A stretch of DNA of 64,000 nt from Nematopogon swammerdamellus (GCA_946902875.1 OX336339.1:2102397-2166396), one strand, 5' to 3'. Counted from the first letter of the stretch, positions 10,300-20,834 are shown. The notes: generated from the sequence alone by a model not told the origin. Program-made: numbers and translations.

Positions 10300-12235
10300 T
10301 TTTGAAAGAGCAACGCGCCCTCGAGACCTGAATACATAAAGAGGTGCGTTTGGTTTCAGCACGAGACGCGACTTGAGTGAAATGTTCATTTCATATTGCA
10401 ATCTCTTCTGTATGTCTATCTCTATCTCTATCTCTACTTGTTACTTTTTGTAAAAAGGGAATGTCTATATTTATGTTTGAGGTTAACGCCGGAACCACTA
10501 AACAGATCTTGATGCGGTTTGCAGCAATGTAAAGAGTAGTTTTGAAAGAGCAACGCGCCCTCGAGAGCTGAATACATAAAGAGGTGCGTTTGGTTTCAGC
10601 ACGAGACGCGACTTGAGTGAAATGTTCATTTCATCTTGCAATCCCTTCTCTATCTCGACTTCTTATATATAAAAAGGGAATCTGTCTGTATGTATGTTTG
10701 AAGAGATTTTAATGCGGTTCGCACCAATGTAAATATTAGTTTTGAAAGAGCAGTGCGCCCTCGAGAGCTGAATACATAAAGAGGTGCGTTTGGTTTCAGC
10801 ACGAGACGCGACTTGAGTGAAATGTTCATTTCATCTTGCAATCCCTTCTCTATCTCGACTTCTTATAAATAAAAAGGGAATCTGTCTGGATGTATGTTTG
10901 AAGAGATTTTAATGCGGTTTGCACCAATGTAAATATTAGTTTTGAAAGAGCAACGCGCCCTCGAGACCTGAATACATAAAGAGGTGCGTTTGGTTTCAGC
11001 ACAAGACGCGACTTGAGTGAAATGTTCATTTCATCTTGCAATCCCTTCTCTATCTCGACTTCTTATAAATAAAGAGGGAATCTGTCTGTATGTATGTTTG
11101 AAGAGATTTTAATGCGGTTTGCACCAATGTAAATATTAGTTTTGAAAGAGTAGTGCGCCCTCGAGACCTGAATACATAAAGAGGTGCGTATGGTTTCAGC
11201 ACAAGACGCGACTTGAGTGAAAAGTTCATTTCGTCTTGCAATCTATTCTCTATGTCTACTTCTTATAAATAAAAAAACCGGGCAAGTGCGAGTCGAACTC
11301 GCGCACCGAGGGTTCCGTATCGCCATTGTCATGGTCAGCGCCACTCACTCCACCTATGGATTAGTTAAAATGCTTCATACTATTTTCGGTAGATGGCGCG
11401 CGTACACTTTTTAGTTTCTTGTATGGTGACCCCGTGATTTTTTCCTTTTTTTATTTTTATTATTTGTTGTTATATCGGCCATAATAACACATATTCTGTG
11501 AAAATTTCAACGGGCTACCTATTACGGTTCAAGAGATACAGCCCCCGGACAGACAGGCGGACAGACAGATGGCGAAGGCTTAGTAATAGGGTCCCGTACG
11601 ATGGAGACGGAACCCTTAAAAGGGAATGTGTCTGTATGCATGTTTTAAGCAAACTTCGGAAGCACTGAACAGATGTTAATGCAGTTTGCACCAATGTAAA
11701 GAGTCGTTTTGACATGGCAACGCGCCCTCGAGACCTGAATACATAAAGAGGTACGTTTGGTTTCAGCACGAGACGCGACTTGAGTGAAAAGTTCATTTCA
11801 TCTTGCAACTCTTCTCTATCTCTATCTCTACTTGTTATAATAAAAAGGGAATGTGTCTGTATGTATGATTGAAGTAAACTTCGGAACCACTGCACAGATT
11901 TTGATGCGGTTTGCACCAATGTAAAGAGTAGTTTTGAAATAGCAACGCGCCCTCGAGACCTGAATACGTAAAGAGGTGCGTTTGGTTTCAGCACGAGACG
12001 CGACTTGAGTGAAATGTTCATTTCATCTTGAAATCTCTTCTCTATCTCTACTTCTTATAAATAAAAAGGGAATGGGTCTGTATGTATGTTTGAAGTAAAA
12101 GCCGGAACCACTGAACAGATTTTAATGCGATTTGCACCAATGTAAAGAGTAGTTTTGAAAGATCAGCCCGCCCTTGAGACCTGAATACATAAAGAGGTGC
12201 GCTTGGTGACTGAAATGCTCATTTCATCTTGAACC
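10300..12235. repeat. Tandem array, 200-240-bp units
   Basis: Eight units begin with GTTTTGAAAGAG at about 10300, 10540, 10740, 10940, 11140, 11706, 11932 and 12152. Three central units are exactly 200 bp and nearly identical; the outer ones are about 220-240 bp. Each contains CGCGCCCTCGAGACCTGAAT, 'TGGTTTCAGCACGAGACGCG', 'CTTCTTATAAATAAAAAGGG' and 'TTTTAATGCGGTTTGCACCA'. The last two blocks match dispersed repeat T, so the array probably grew from a T copy. A minus-strand frame of 63 codons recurs in three units but is a by-product of their identity. Confidence 0.9.
11268..11620 (+). mobile_element. SINE-G inserted in the tandem array
   Basis: A complete SINE-G (from AAAAACCGGGCAAGTGCGAG to GGAGACGGAACCCTTAAAA) lies between ATAAA and AAAGGGAATG of one array unit. 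This explains the unusual 566-bp spacing between unit starts 11141 and 11706. The insertion came after the array formed. Confidence 0.85.
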
Positions 12236-12325
12236 GCGAAGGTAGGTGCCATACCGGAGTCTACACCTTTCCTGGCTATACTGGACTAGAGGAAAACACA
12301 GCCGAGGCTGCTATGCGGATTCCAG
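12236..12325 (-). mobile_element. SINE-B fragment, reverse
   Basis: GGTAGGTGCCATACCGGAGT, then GGCTATACTGGACTAGAGGA and GAGGCTGCTATGCGG, is reversed SINE-B body. The head and tail are missing. Confidence 0.7.
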
Positions 12326-12350
12326 CTTTGAAATAACTATAATATTTTAA

Positions 12351-12735
12351 AATAGCTTTGCCCGCGGCTTTGCGTGAAATTCGTATTTAAAAAGAAGTAA
12401 GTAAGTAAAAAGAGTAAGTAAGTAAGCCCGCCACCGTACCTATATTTCGGCGCCCGAAACAATTCCGTTTGTATGAGAGCCATATATTGGCACAAATGAA
12501 CTGAATTTTAGCCTATCCTGTGTCACGTATAGTGAAATGTGCGTATACTAAGTTTCATCGAATTCGGATGATTGGTTTAAGAGTTATGGAGGACGGACAT
12601 ACATACTACAGAAAACCTTTCTAAAAATCGTCAATTTCGTTTTAGTATCATACATAGAGTCTACAAACGCAGTATCTCATAAATCAAAGTAACTTACTCC
12701 ATGACCATCTCTTACAGATTTATTATTAGTGTTGA
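12351..12735 (-). mobile_element. Hel, reverse, nearly complete
   Basis: Runs from TAGCTTTGCCCGCGGCTTTG to TTATTATTAGTGTTGA. It contains a local AAGTAAGTAAAAAGAGTAAG expansion near the terminal hairpin. Confidence 0.65.
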
Positions 12736-12920
12736 CGTACTAACATTTGGTGAAAATACAGTCTATTCAAATTCCCACTTCGTAATAGATATTTATTATA
12801 CTATATCATTAAGCTAACTAAAGCTTACTCAACTGAGGCACTTTCGACGAAAACCTGCGAATACTGGGAGTCATTGTGCCGAGTAGAATTCGAATAAAAG
12901 TGAAATTATAACAGTTCATA

Positions 12921-13157
12921 ATGAGTGTGTCAACAAGCATGCGCCGAGAAGCCTACTGGCTGTACCGTAGCAAGATTTCTTATAGTGAGGGCTTCAGGAG
13001 CGATACTTCTTACAAGGGATCGCACGTCGTCGTTCCTCGTTCCCGTGGAAAGAAAGTAATTTCAATGTTGCTAAGAGGATTCCTATGGCAAAACAAAAAT
13101 GCGTGCAAAAGTGCGGCAACTGAGCTATCGAGCGCAGTGCGCGCGTTTATATGGTGA
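12921..13157 (+). CDS. Uncertain 78-codon open frame
   Basis: An ATG-started frame of 78 codons in otherwise repeat-free sequence, beginning MSVSTSMRREAYWLYRSKIS and ending in VRAFIW. It is basic, with no signal peptide, membrane segment or known motif. The TATAA-like sequence just upstream (12906) is too close to the ATG to be informative. I do not recognise a family. It may be chance, or an exon remnant. No splice sites are obvious. Confidence 0.15.
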   Translation: MSVSTSMRREAYWLYRSKISYSEGFRSDTSYKGSHVVVPRSRGKKVISMLLRGFLWQNKNACKSAATELSSAVRAFIW

Positions 13158-13500
13158 ATTTTGTAGTTTTTGTTTGCTTAAAAATTATTAGGATTTGTTT
13201 TTTTTTTTCAAATAATGCTGCTTTAGTGTCTTTTTAAAATTAAAATTCCCTATACAATGACTTAAATTTTATTTCGACTCGACATATGAAATTAAAATAG
13301 AGTCACATTCAGAATTTTTTTTTCACCATGTAAAAATACTGTGAATTTAAAAAGCCTGCTTCAGTGTTTAGAACATATAATTACCTTAAAAAAAATCATA
13401 TTACGAGTATGTGTGTACTTCGTAGAACTAAATTTTTGTTTGAAGTTTTAAAAAATATAACAATTTTCGTTTAATGTCCTATAGATTCTTCTTAATAGGA
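13158..13500. other. AT-rich, nothing recognised
   Basis: Low-complexity AT-rich sequence without repeats shared with the window and without frames above 60 codons. Confidence 0.4.
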
Positions 13501-13512
13501 TTCCGTATGGAT

Positions 13513-13602
13513 CATCATCATCATCATCATCATTAGCCTGTATCGGTCCACTGCTGGACATAGGCCTCTCCCAAGGCACGCCACCACACGCGGTCCACAC
13601 GG
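13513..13602 (-). mobile_element. LINE 3' tail with GATGAT repeat, reverse
   Basis: ATCATCATCATCATCATCAT followed by TAGCCTGTATCGGTCCACTG and 'GGACATAGGCCTCTCCCAAG' is the reversed end of the LINE inserted at 27353-27879. That element ends with the same codons (AYVQQWTDTG) and GATGAT tail. Only about 90 bp survive. Confidence 0.75.
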
Positions 13603-13725
13603 AATGGATACGGAAGCCTATCTATCTACTATGCCTAAGCCTACGATACTAAGCCTACGCAGTCTGTCTGTCTGTCTGTCTGTCCGTGCGTCAGAGGGTT
13701 GTATATTTTGAAACGCATCATGTTT
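13603..13725 (-). mobile_element. SINE-G fragment, reverse
   Basis: ATACGGAAGCC, duplicated 'CTAAGCCTACG' and a GTCT microsatellite mark the terminal third of a reversed SINE-G, with local rearrangement. Confidence 0.55.
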
Positions 13726-13742
13726 TTTACCTATTTATGATT

Positions 13743-13975
13743 TTTTTATTTTTATGGAAACTGACACAATTGGCTACATCACCTACAAAATCCGTGATGT
13801 CAGCCCATAAGACCTTGCTGAACTAGGTGCCACGTCAGTGCTTCCCTTCATTACATATCGGCTAGACTGAACTGGACGGAAAACACGAACTATTTACATA
13901 GCCGTTTCGATCGACGTTTCATTCAATGCTGTCGTACCAATCCAGGCGGGATAAAACCACCTAGTAAGGTAAGGA
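13743..13975 (-). mobile_element. SINE-A tail and core, reverse
   Basis: From TTTTTATGGAAACTGACACA through the tail to the core CGGGATAAAACCACCTAGTA and GGAGGGAAG, where it stops. It runs straight into a SINE-G piece. Confidence 0.8.
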
Positions 13976-13977
13976 GG

Positions 13978-14158
13978 GAAGCCAGTTAAAATTTTCACAG
14001 AATATGCATATATTTTGGCGGATATAACAAAAAAAGACATAAAAAAAAATTTTAAGGAAAAAAATTTGGGAATCTCCACCCAAAAAACATGTTTTTTTTT
14101 ACTTTTTTTTGTGGTGATGAAACCTTGGTGCGTGAATCCGACTCGCACTTGGCCGGTT
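13978..14158 (-). mobile_element. SINE-G, reverse, 5' and middle parts
   Basis: AGCCAGTTAAAATTTTCACA to GACTCGCACTTGGCCGGTTT. It lacks the GACA tract because the SINE-A copy joins at its inner edge. Confidence 0.65.
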
Positions 14159-14161
14159 TTA

Positions 14162-14295
14162 TTTTCTTGTCTTATGGACAGTCCAATCTATGTACGTTCC
14201 TGTCATTTTTTGTTTAGGTGAAATATACCTACAACACCGGATCCAAAAATTTGTATTTCGACCGAAAAAAAATTGAATTGACTTAGCGTCTTCAA
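14162..14295. mobile_element. Fragment of the TTAA-flanked MITE family
   Basis: TTTCTTGTCTTATGGACAGT, then 'ACGTTCCTGTCATTTTTTGT', 'GAAATATACCTACAACACCG' and 'TTGTATTTCGACCGAAAAAA' match internal sequence of the MITEs at 37866 and 45660. The terminal repeats are absent. Confidence 0.65.
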
Positions 14296-14309
14296 AATAA
14301 GATACCAAG

Positions 14310-14460
14310 TATAGTCTCGGGTCCTTCAAGAGAGGCGTGAATGGGCACCTGTCAGGCCGGCATGGCATTCGCAGCCCCCGCATGCGACCGAATGTCCATG
14401 GGCGTCGCTAGACACCTTATGAGTAGCTCGGCGCCGCATGTCGCACTTACTATAAAAGAA
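14310..14460 (+). pseudogene. LINE ORF2 C-terminal fragment
   Basis: The frame reads LGSFKRGVNGHLSGRHGIRS, then PRMRPNVHGRR and a stop. 'LGSFKRGVN' is a clean match to the terminal motif of the Jockey-like family seen at 41735. It is strongly 5' truncated. Confidence 0.65.
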
Positions 14461-14942
14461 TTAAGTTCAGCGCTCGGAAAGCCTCCTCGGCGGCCACCCT
14501 AGCTACGCTCCTGCCACCTTGTACATACTCACTTGCGCTTTCTCAAACATTTCATATACGTAATGCTACTTAACTCGATAAATTTAAATATTAATTTAAC
14601 TAGCAATTAGTACTGCGCACAAATTTAATTGGAGTGAGAGAGGCGAGGCACTTTTTCTTCTGTTTCACGTTCAGTCGTTTAGTTGTATTTAATAGGTTGT
14701 TTTCTAACACTAAAACACACTAAATGGATACGGATTAGAAGACCGGCACCTTCCTTGCAAATTGCTAGTATACTTATCGTGTAGACCGAGTTAAATGATG
14801 AATGGTAGTGAAAGAATTTTTTCCCGCAGACGAGTAGTTTCGGAGAAAAAAAAATTTGAAAAAAATATTTTTCATACAAAATAAAGAAAAAAATTATTTA
14901 AGGCAACAAAACATTGCTTTTGAATATAAATATAAAATATAA
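14461..14942. other. AT-rich, nothing recognised
   Basis: A short GC-rich start (14465-14530) and then AT-rich sequence. No gene or shared repeat. Confidence 0.35.
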
Positions 14943-15184
14943 AACTGTAGGTCCCTTCCCTTCTACCTTACCAGGTGGTAGGGCTTAACCAGCCCGGGTT
15001 GGTAACACCGCACTGAATGAAACGTCGTCGGTCGAAACGGCTATGTAAATAGTTTGCGTTTTCCGTCCAGTTCAGTGTAGCCGGCACGACCGAAGGAAGT
15101 ACTGACATCTAATTCACCCGGTATTATGGGCTGACAACACGGATGTTATAGGTGATGTAGCCAACCGTGTCAGTTTCCATAAAA
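14943..15184 (+). mobile_element. SINE-A core and tail
   Basis: Starts at CTGTAGGTCCCTTCCCTTCT, exactly where the shared core starts, and ends at CAACCGTGTCAGTTTCCATAAAA. The head is missing. Confidence 0.8.
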
Positions 15185-15473
15185 TTTAAACTCGATATTA
15201 GGTACCTACTTACTTTTTAATGGTTGTTAGGGTTTCTAGGATTCTTCCGCGCAAACTACAATCTAAATCGTTGGTCATTCCCCTACGAAATGCGGAGCTT
15301 GTAAAAGTGAGTCACATTCAGTCAGAGTGCGCGGTATTTCAATATTTTGTTGAAGGTTATTTGGACGTACGTATCACGAGCAGCGCCCGCCCGCCCACAC
15401 GGATCTAGACGTCCAACACACGCCATTACACCAAACAGCCGGCTCGCATTACCTCCGTACGTAACGCATTGTG

Positions 15474-15587
15474 CCGAGGAAAGATATAAATCGATAGATA
15501 TGGCATAGTCTAACATGGTGCAATACAGACAATGTCACCAATGAAAGGGTCGCATGCGGCTACTTCGCATCAGCCGCAGCGCCACCC
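15474..15587. repeat. Left arm of ~110-bp inverted repeat pair
   Basis: AAATCGATAGATATGGCATA, 'GTCACCAATGAAAGGGTCGC' and 'GCGGCTACTTCGCATCAGCC' are repeated inverted at 16616-16735 with roughly 85-90% identity by eye. A SINE-A tail starts directly at the inner edge. Confidence 0.8.
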
Positions 15588-15660
15588 GGTGTTATGGGCT
15601 GACATCGCGGATGTTGTAGGTAATGTAGCCAACCGTGTCAGTTTCCATAAATAAAAAAAA
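15588..15660 (+). mobile_element. SINE-A tail fragment
   Basis: GTGTTATGGGCTGACATCGC to TGTCAGTTTCCATAAATAAAAAAAA. It is inserted at, or recombined into, the inner edge of the inverted repeat. Confidence 0.75.
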
Positions 15661-15789
15661 AGATAGGGCAAAGCGCTCAAGAGTTCGTCCCCGATTAGAC
15701 ATACCGGTGTGTATGACTTCATGTAGATAGTAGCAGTATAATATTAGGTAAGTAGTACGACCCATACGCATAAGATAGTACTTACATAC

Positions 15790-16132
15790 ATACCTACATA
15801 TCACACACGCTGAATCCCAACAATCGGGGTAAGCAGAGTAATCGGTGTTGTGCTGCAAGAACTCTGGTAAATTACAGCACAACACCGACCACCACGTTTC
15901 GCAAAGTATTCGAACAAGATTGAATCGATCAAGCAGCAAGTAAGGCACGAAGACCCACCCGCTGCATGACTCGGTGGAAGTACCGTGCCAAGGTGAGAGG
16001 TGGCGACCTTGTCGCCCTTTAGCACGGAACCTTGTCCTTATCCCTTTGTCGCCTTTTTCGACATGCATGGGGAGAGATGCAGTGGGGCTATTATTTTTAA
16101 GTACCGGCCCCACACGGTACGCACGGCATAAT
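15790..16132 (-). mobile_element. Repeat C, full length, reverse
   Basis: From CACACGCTGAATCCCAACAA to TAAGTACCGGCCCCACACGG, so both ends are intact. The internal frame across it (15592-16113) is repeat sequence, not a gene. Confidence 0.8.
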
Positions 16133-16615
16133 TAAGATTTTTATCTTATCTCTTCGTTCTGTACAGCCCTTGTCATTGTTTATCATTGTTGCTATACTAT
16201 AGTTGGCATTCGAAAGATGACGAATTCAAGTGCAAATAATGTATTTGCCTACAAATGATAATATAACCAATAAATCAATAAACCAATGTACCTCAGCGTA
16301 GGGATAGCACCGCCTGTGTTTCAGCTCGCCTCGGATAGTACTTGTGATGCAATTAAACACTCACACTTGCTTTGAATATTATAATCAGCAAAAACAATCA
16401 CATACACAAACTTATCCGTCGTCCCGTCCCACAGTTACTGGCGAGGGGAGAGGCGGCGGATAGGGAGCCAGTGTGGCCAACACAAATACCAAATATGCCA
16501 CAAAGTAGTCATAAAGAATCACATCAAAAGCTGCCCCATGTTAACCTAACGCTAACGCTCTGCACTCGCGCATCGGCGCGTTCCGTTCCGTGGAACGACC
16601 TCTCAACACGCGCGT
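16133..16615. other. No recognised feature
   Basis: A frame at 16372-16629 has 85 codons without a motif. GC content rises towards the right inverted-repeat arm. It may be the internal part of the element bounded by the two arms. Confidence 0.3.
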
Positions 16616-16735
16616 GGCGCTGCGACTGATGCGAAGTAGCCGCATGCGGCCCTTTCATTGGTGACATTGTCCGTAGTCCACCATATTAGACTATGCTCTA
16701 TCTATCGATTTAAATCTTTGGTGCCGAGCAGTTTA
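16616..16735. repeat. Right arm of inverted repeat pair
   Basis: Inverted partner of 15474-15587. Outer ends differ between the arms: CTCGGCACC on one side and GTGCCGAGG on the other, themselves mutually inverted. Confidence 0.8.
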
Positions 16736-16980
16736 ACTTCGACCTCACAGAGCGCGAGACAATAGGTAGGAGTGAGTCGCGCCCTTCCGCCAGCCATGTC
16801 CTCTTATTACTGTCTCGTTAGTGGACAGGCCAGTTGTTCAGCTTGGAGCGGTCCAACCCTGAACTATGCTTATCTTTCTAGTGACAAGTCATTTACGTTT
16901 ATGTACATAAGTGGCCTTGAGATTTTATAGAATTGAGAAATTGCAAAAAAAAATATGGTTGTAGTTTATGTGGGAAATGG
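16736..16980. other. No recognised feature
   Basis: Unique-looking sequence. No frame above 60 codons. Confidence 0.35.
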
Positions 16981-16982
16981 TT

Positions 16983-17296
16983 AAAAAACCGGCCAAGTGC
17001 GAGTCGGAATCGCGCACCAAGGTTTCCGTGCCACCGCGTAACTGGTCAGTTTTTATTATTTACGGTTTTACTTTGGAGTTTGCACAAGTTTGACCATAAA
17101 GCAAAAACAAATAAAAAAACACGTTTCTTGTATGGTGGCCTTCCTTATTTTTTTTATTTTTTTTTATTACTTATGATGTCCGCCATAATAACACATATTC
17201 TGTGAACCAATTTCACCCGGTTCAAAAGTTACGGCCTTCGGACAGACGGACAGACAGGCGGCGTAGGCTTCCCTACGCATACGGAACCCTAAAAAG
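16983..17296 (+). mobile_element. SINE-G
   Basis: From TTAAAAAACCGGCCAAGTGC to TACGGAACCCTAAAAAG. The head is intact and the middle is divergent. Confidence 0.75.
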
Positions 17297-17813
17297 CTAA
17301 CCTAACCTAAGTACGGGAAAATGTTGTTAAATGTTATAGTTCCTTATCATCTGGGGACACGGCGGCAGTGCCCCCGCGATTTGATTCAAACATTCGCGAT
17401 CCACGTCGTCATCAACAAATTCCGTCTCTCGGATACAGGCTTCAGCATGGAACCGGCGCGGCGTACTTATGCAAATATACCGGAGCTGGACCGGACGCGG
17501 ACCTTAGCGTCGGCGCAGACGCAGGAGCAGACATAGCGTTACGTACGACTGCGGCGACCTCCACCGCCTGTCCACTAATTACTATAGCAAGTCTACAACC
17601 TCACCGTGAAGGTACACAGTAATGACCGCTACGAATTTATTTCAAGCGCAGGACACAACTCTCACACTCAATGACCCGACTACGAAAAACGAAATAAATT
17701 GTTAATTGGGCATGCAGACACACAGACGGCTGGACGAATGTATTGTGTATGTTGTGTTGTGTGCGTTTTATAACTGCGTTTATAACTGTGCTTCTTACTT
17801 TCCTTATTATCAT
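17297..17813. other. Open frames without recognised family
   Basis: Two overlapping frames, 17321-17536 and 17368-17622, cover a GC-rich stretch. The second reads SLGYRLQHGTGAAYLCKYTG, then an Asp/Ala/Gly-rich run and LRTTAATSTACP. I recognise no domain. The composition could be a remnant exon, but there are no clear splice sites. Confidence 0.2.
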
Positions 17814-17860
17814 CATCTCCAGGGCTCGGTGGGGTCGCTCCCCACCGAGCCCTGGAGATG
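17814..17860. other. Perfect 21-bp stem, 5-nt loop hairpin
   Basis: CATCTCCAGGGCTCGGTGGG plus G is followed by the loop TCGCT and its exact reverse complement. No mismatch or bulge is present. About 120 bp downstream, the strand continues to AAGAAAAATAAATATAGTCA and TTTCATTTCATT, which look like a retroposon or transcript 3' end. Confidence 0.9.
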
Positions 17861-18015
17861 AGCCCTGAGCCAAGGCTGTGTCAGGTTCAATTTTTCTTGT
17901 CTATTTATTGTTCTATGTATAATTATTATTGTCTATTTATTATTATATGTTCTATATATAAACTGTCGTGTGTGTTAAACAAGAAAAATAAATATAGTCA
18001 TTTCATTTCATTAAA

Positions 18016-18404
18016 TCAATACTAATAATAAATCTATACGGGATGGTCATGAAGTAAGTTTACTTTGTTTGTATGATATATTGCGTTTGATAGACTGTAT
18101 GTATGATAGTAAAAGTAAATTGACTATTTTTAGAAATATTTTCTGTATGTATGTGTGTTCCTCCATAACTCTTAAATCGATCATGCGAAGTTGATGAAAC
18201 TTCCGTATTTGTCAGTGGCTCTCATACAAACGGAATTATTCCGCGCGCCGAAATAATGGTACGGTAGCGGGCCTCGCCCTTAGTTACTTACTTTCATCGA
18301 TAAGGTTTATTGTTTTCCTGAACGTAGCTCGGCCTTTTTTCTTACTTATTTTCTTCTTTTTTAAATACGTATTTCACGCTAGCGAAGCCGCGGACAAAGC
18401 TAGT
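18016..18404 (+). mobile_element. Hel, full length
   Basis: Starts with TC after an A (TCAATACTAATAATAAATCT) and ends GCCGCGGACAAAGCTAGT. The middle carries TTCCTCCATAACTCTTAAAT, 'GGCTCTCATACAAACGGAAT' and 'CGCGCGCCGAAATAATGG'. It is one of the most complete copies and defines the ends. Confidence 0.7.
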
Positions 18405-18440
18405 AAGTATTATAATAAAAAGTTAAATAAAAAAATTTTA

Positions 18441-18680
18441 AAACCCGCGACACTTAAAAAGTAAAAAAAAAGTAAACAGAAATTATTTTTGACTTTTTAT
18501 GGGACGAGCATTTTTTTAATTTGTGATTTAAGTTTTATTAAAAAAAATTCAAAGCCACATCCAAATCGATCCATCCGTTTGGGAACTACGACACACACAC
18601 AGACAGACAGACGGTAGCATGGAATGGACGGAGGTTTAAAACTTATGACACCGCTCCTTTTTCGTCGGGGTTTTAAAAAT
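18441..18680 (-). mobile_element. Repeat J, partial, reverse
   Basis: AAACCCGCGACACTTAAAAA to TTTTTCGTCGGGGTTTTAAA. It lacks the 'GGTCCCCCGACTCC' block present at 6645. Confidence 0.55.
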
Positions 18681-19374
18681 AAACTGAAGTGTATCGAAAG
18701 CCATGCGTTGCCTTCGAACATGCTTTCGAAACAATAAGTTAGTTCCCTCGGCGCAGAGTTGATTGGCGTATATTAACGCGATGCAGGAAGCAATGGGAAA
18801 CTGTCTGATAATGATTTTTGTTAGATTGTCGGCAATCATTAAACATTTAGCGAATCAGGACATGGATAACTCGACCGTCGCGCGCCGCCGCTGCCGCCCG
18901 CCGACTCGTACCGTGTGAATATTGACTTGACCTTTGCCAGTAGTCGCTGCCGCCGCAGCCGCCGCGGTCCGACATAAAGTACGGCGCGAGCGTGAGCTAA
19001 CATACTATGGAGAATGTTTAAAGCCGCGACTCCTGCGAATGTTTTTTATTTATTTATTTGTTTATTTATTTATTTATTTATTGAATTTTAACGTAATCAA
19101 CAGCATTACATTTAAAATATAACTAACATGATTGTGTGTTTTTTTTTTCGAAACATTACAGAGAAACAACGAAACATTGGGGCGTGGCAATACACATTTA
19201 TATGAAAACAAATGTTTTTGTGTAATGTTTCGAAAAAACATGCGCAGGAAACGCGACTTTAGAGACAAAAGAACAAATTTAAAAAAAACAGAAGAAGGAA
19301 CAAAGTCTCCGTCAAGGAGAGAATTTAAATTTTTTTATTCGGCGTGTGGCCGAGACCTCTAGAGGTCGGTATGT
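18681..19374. other. Mostly unrecognised; TTTA repeat and small hairpin
   Basis: A TTTATT-rich run lies at 19047-19082. A 'CGAAACATTACA' / 'TGTAATGTTTCG' inverted pair at about 19148 and 19219 encloses about 60 bp. A CG-rich patch lies at 18880-18990. No gene was recognised. Confidence 0.35.
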
Positions 19375-19465
19375 TCCCCTGTAGTTCAGTACAGCCAGCA
19401 GCTAAAAGGGGCAATCTCCGGTATGGTACCTTTTCGGAGGTCACATTGGCTGCCCTGAACGTGTA
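19375..19465 (+). mobile_element. SINE-B tail fragment, divergent
   Basis: CTGTAGTTCAGTACAGCCAG, 'CAATCTCCGGTATGGTACC' and TTTTCGGAGGTCACATTGGC align to the SINE-B body with many substitutions. Confidence 0.6.
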
Positions 19466-19731
19466 CTCTGACCCATAACAGATTGCATAAAAATATTCAA
19501 TATTGATTAATGTTCACATAAAATTAATCCGAGTCTACTTCCACAATAGCCCAGCTCTCTGGGACGCGGTGACCGCCGCCGTTGAGCTGCCTCTGAAAAG
19601 CCGTCATCCAAAAATTCAATTACTCTTGAAGTGTTCGATATAATCAGGCGGTCGGCTGTCACGAGCGCTCCGTACTCTCGACCGACCGACCCCAGTGCAG
19701 CATTATCCACTTATATTATATACTAGCTTTT

Positions 19732-20216
19732 GCCCGCGGCTTCGCTCGCGTGAAATTCGTATTTAAAACGAAGAAAGTAAGTAAGCCCGCTGTTACCGTA
19801 CCTTTATGTATGTATTAATAATTATTCTTATTATTATTTTTATCTTCAATTGTCACGCAACTCTTTTGCTACTACCTACTTACATTCCACCATATTATCG
19901 AATCTCAAACATCCAAAGGTTGACTGTAAGAAATCTCTGTAAGGGATAAGTCCGCCTTTGCACCTTATGTAAATTTTCCAATGTATTTGTTACTGTTTAA
20001 TGTTTACTGGAGCAATAAAGAATTTTCTATCTATCTATCTATCTTTATTTCGGCGGGCGAAACAATTCGGTTTGTATGAGATCCACATCTTAGCGTATCC
20101 GGAACTGAATTTTATTTAGCCTATCCTGTGTCCCGTATAGTTATATGTGCTTGTACTAAGTTTCATCAAATTCGGATGATCGGTCTAAGAGTTATGGAGG
20201 AACATACATACATACA
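19732..20216 (-). mobile_element. Hel, reverse, interrupted by a LINE tail
   Basis: The terminus ACTAGCTTTTGCCCGCGGCT is intact. After TACCGTACCTTTAT the copy is split by about 240 bp (19806-20045) ending in GCAATAAAGAATTTT and a CTAT microsatellite, typical of a LINE 3' end. Hel sequence resumes at CTTTATTTCGGCGGGCGAAA and stops at ACATACATAC. Confidence 0.65.
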
Positions 20217-20557
20217 TAATTATTGTCAAAAAATAAAAAAAAAACATATATGAATATTGAGTTTGCTGGCGATGGTGTCTGTGCCACGCTCAGCACCAAG
20301 AAGTGATCGGTGACGAGTAGTGGCACTCATTGAAGAAGACGATGTTTTTTTTTTTCATGGTATGTTCACTGTCTTGCGGACGGACGACGATGGACGTCAC
20401 GAACGATCGTTCCGATCCCTTACTGTAGCTATATGAATGTAGTGTTTCCTATTATTGAGTAGGTAGACATAAGGCTAGTTTTAAGAATACCTGTGTTATT
20501 TTATGTTATTTTGTGTTGTTGTTGTTATTTGTTATTTTGTAGAAAGCCAAATAAATA
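20217..20557. other. No recognised feature
   Basis: Contains a GTT/GTTATTTT-rich end (20490-20540). No gene or repeat copy. Confidence 0.35.
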
Positions 20558-20788
20558 AACTCTTAAAGCGATAATCCGAATTCGATTAAACTTAGTACAA
20601 GCACATTTAGTTATATACGTGACACAGGATACGCTCAATAAAATTCCGTTCCGGTTACGCTAAGATGTGGCTCTCATACAAACCGAATTGTTCCCCGCGC
20701 CGAAATAAAGGTACGGTAGCGGGCTTAACTTACTTTCTTCTTTTTAAATACCAATTTCACGCGAGGGAAGCCGCGGGCAAAAGTTAGT
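20558..20788 (+). mobile_element. Hel, 5' truncated
   Basis: Starts inside the element at ACTCTTAAAGCGATAATCCG and ends GCGGGCAAAAGTTAGT, a CTAGT end with one change. Confidence 0.65.
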
Positions 20789-20834
20789 GTTTAATATACT
20801 AACATAATCATGTTGATACAAATTACGTATTATA

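Noticed and set aside
11515..12021. 168-codon minus-strand frame and the repeated 63-codon frames in the tandem array
   Set aside because: The frame is repeated because the DNA units are nearly identical. Unit lengths of 200, 220 and 225 bp do not keep one frame, and part of the long frame is SINE-G.
10300..12235. CRISPR array
   Set aside because: Units of 200 bp or more without short conserved repeats and unique spacers, and a eukaryotic context.
15592..16113. 173-codon minus-strand frame
   Set aside because: Covers a SINE-A tail and a whole repeat C. The same peptide pieces recur at 22375, 39752 and 45219, where the repeat recurs.
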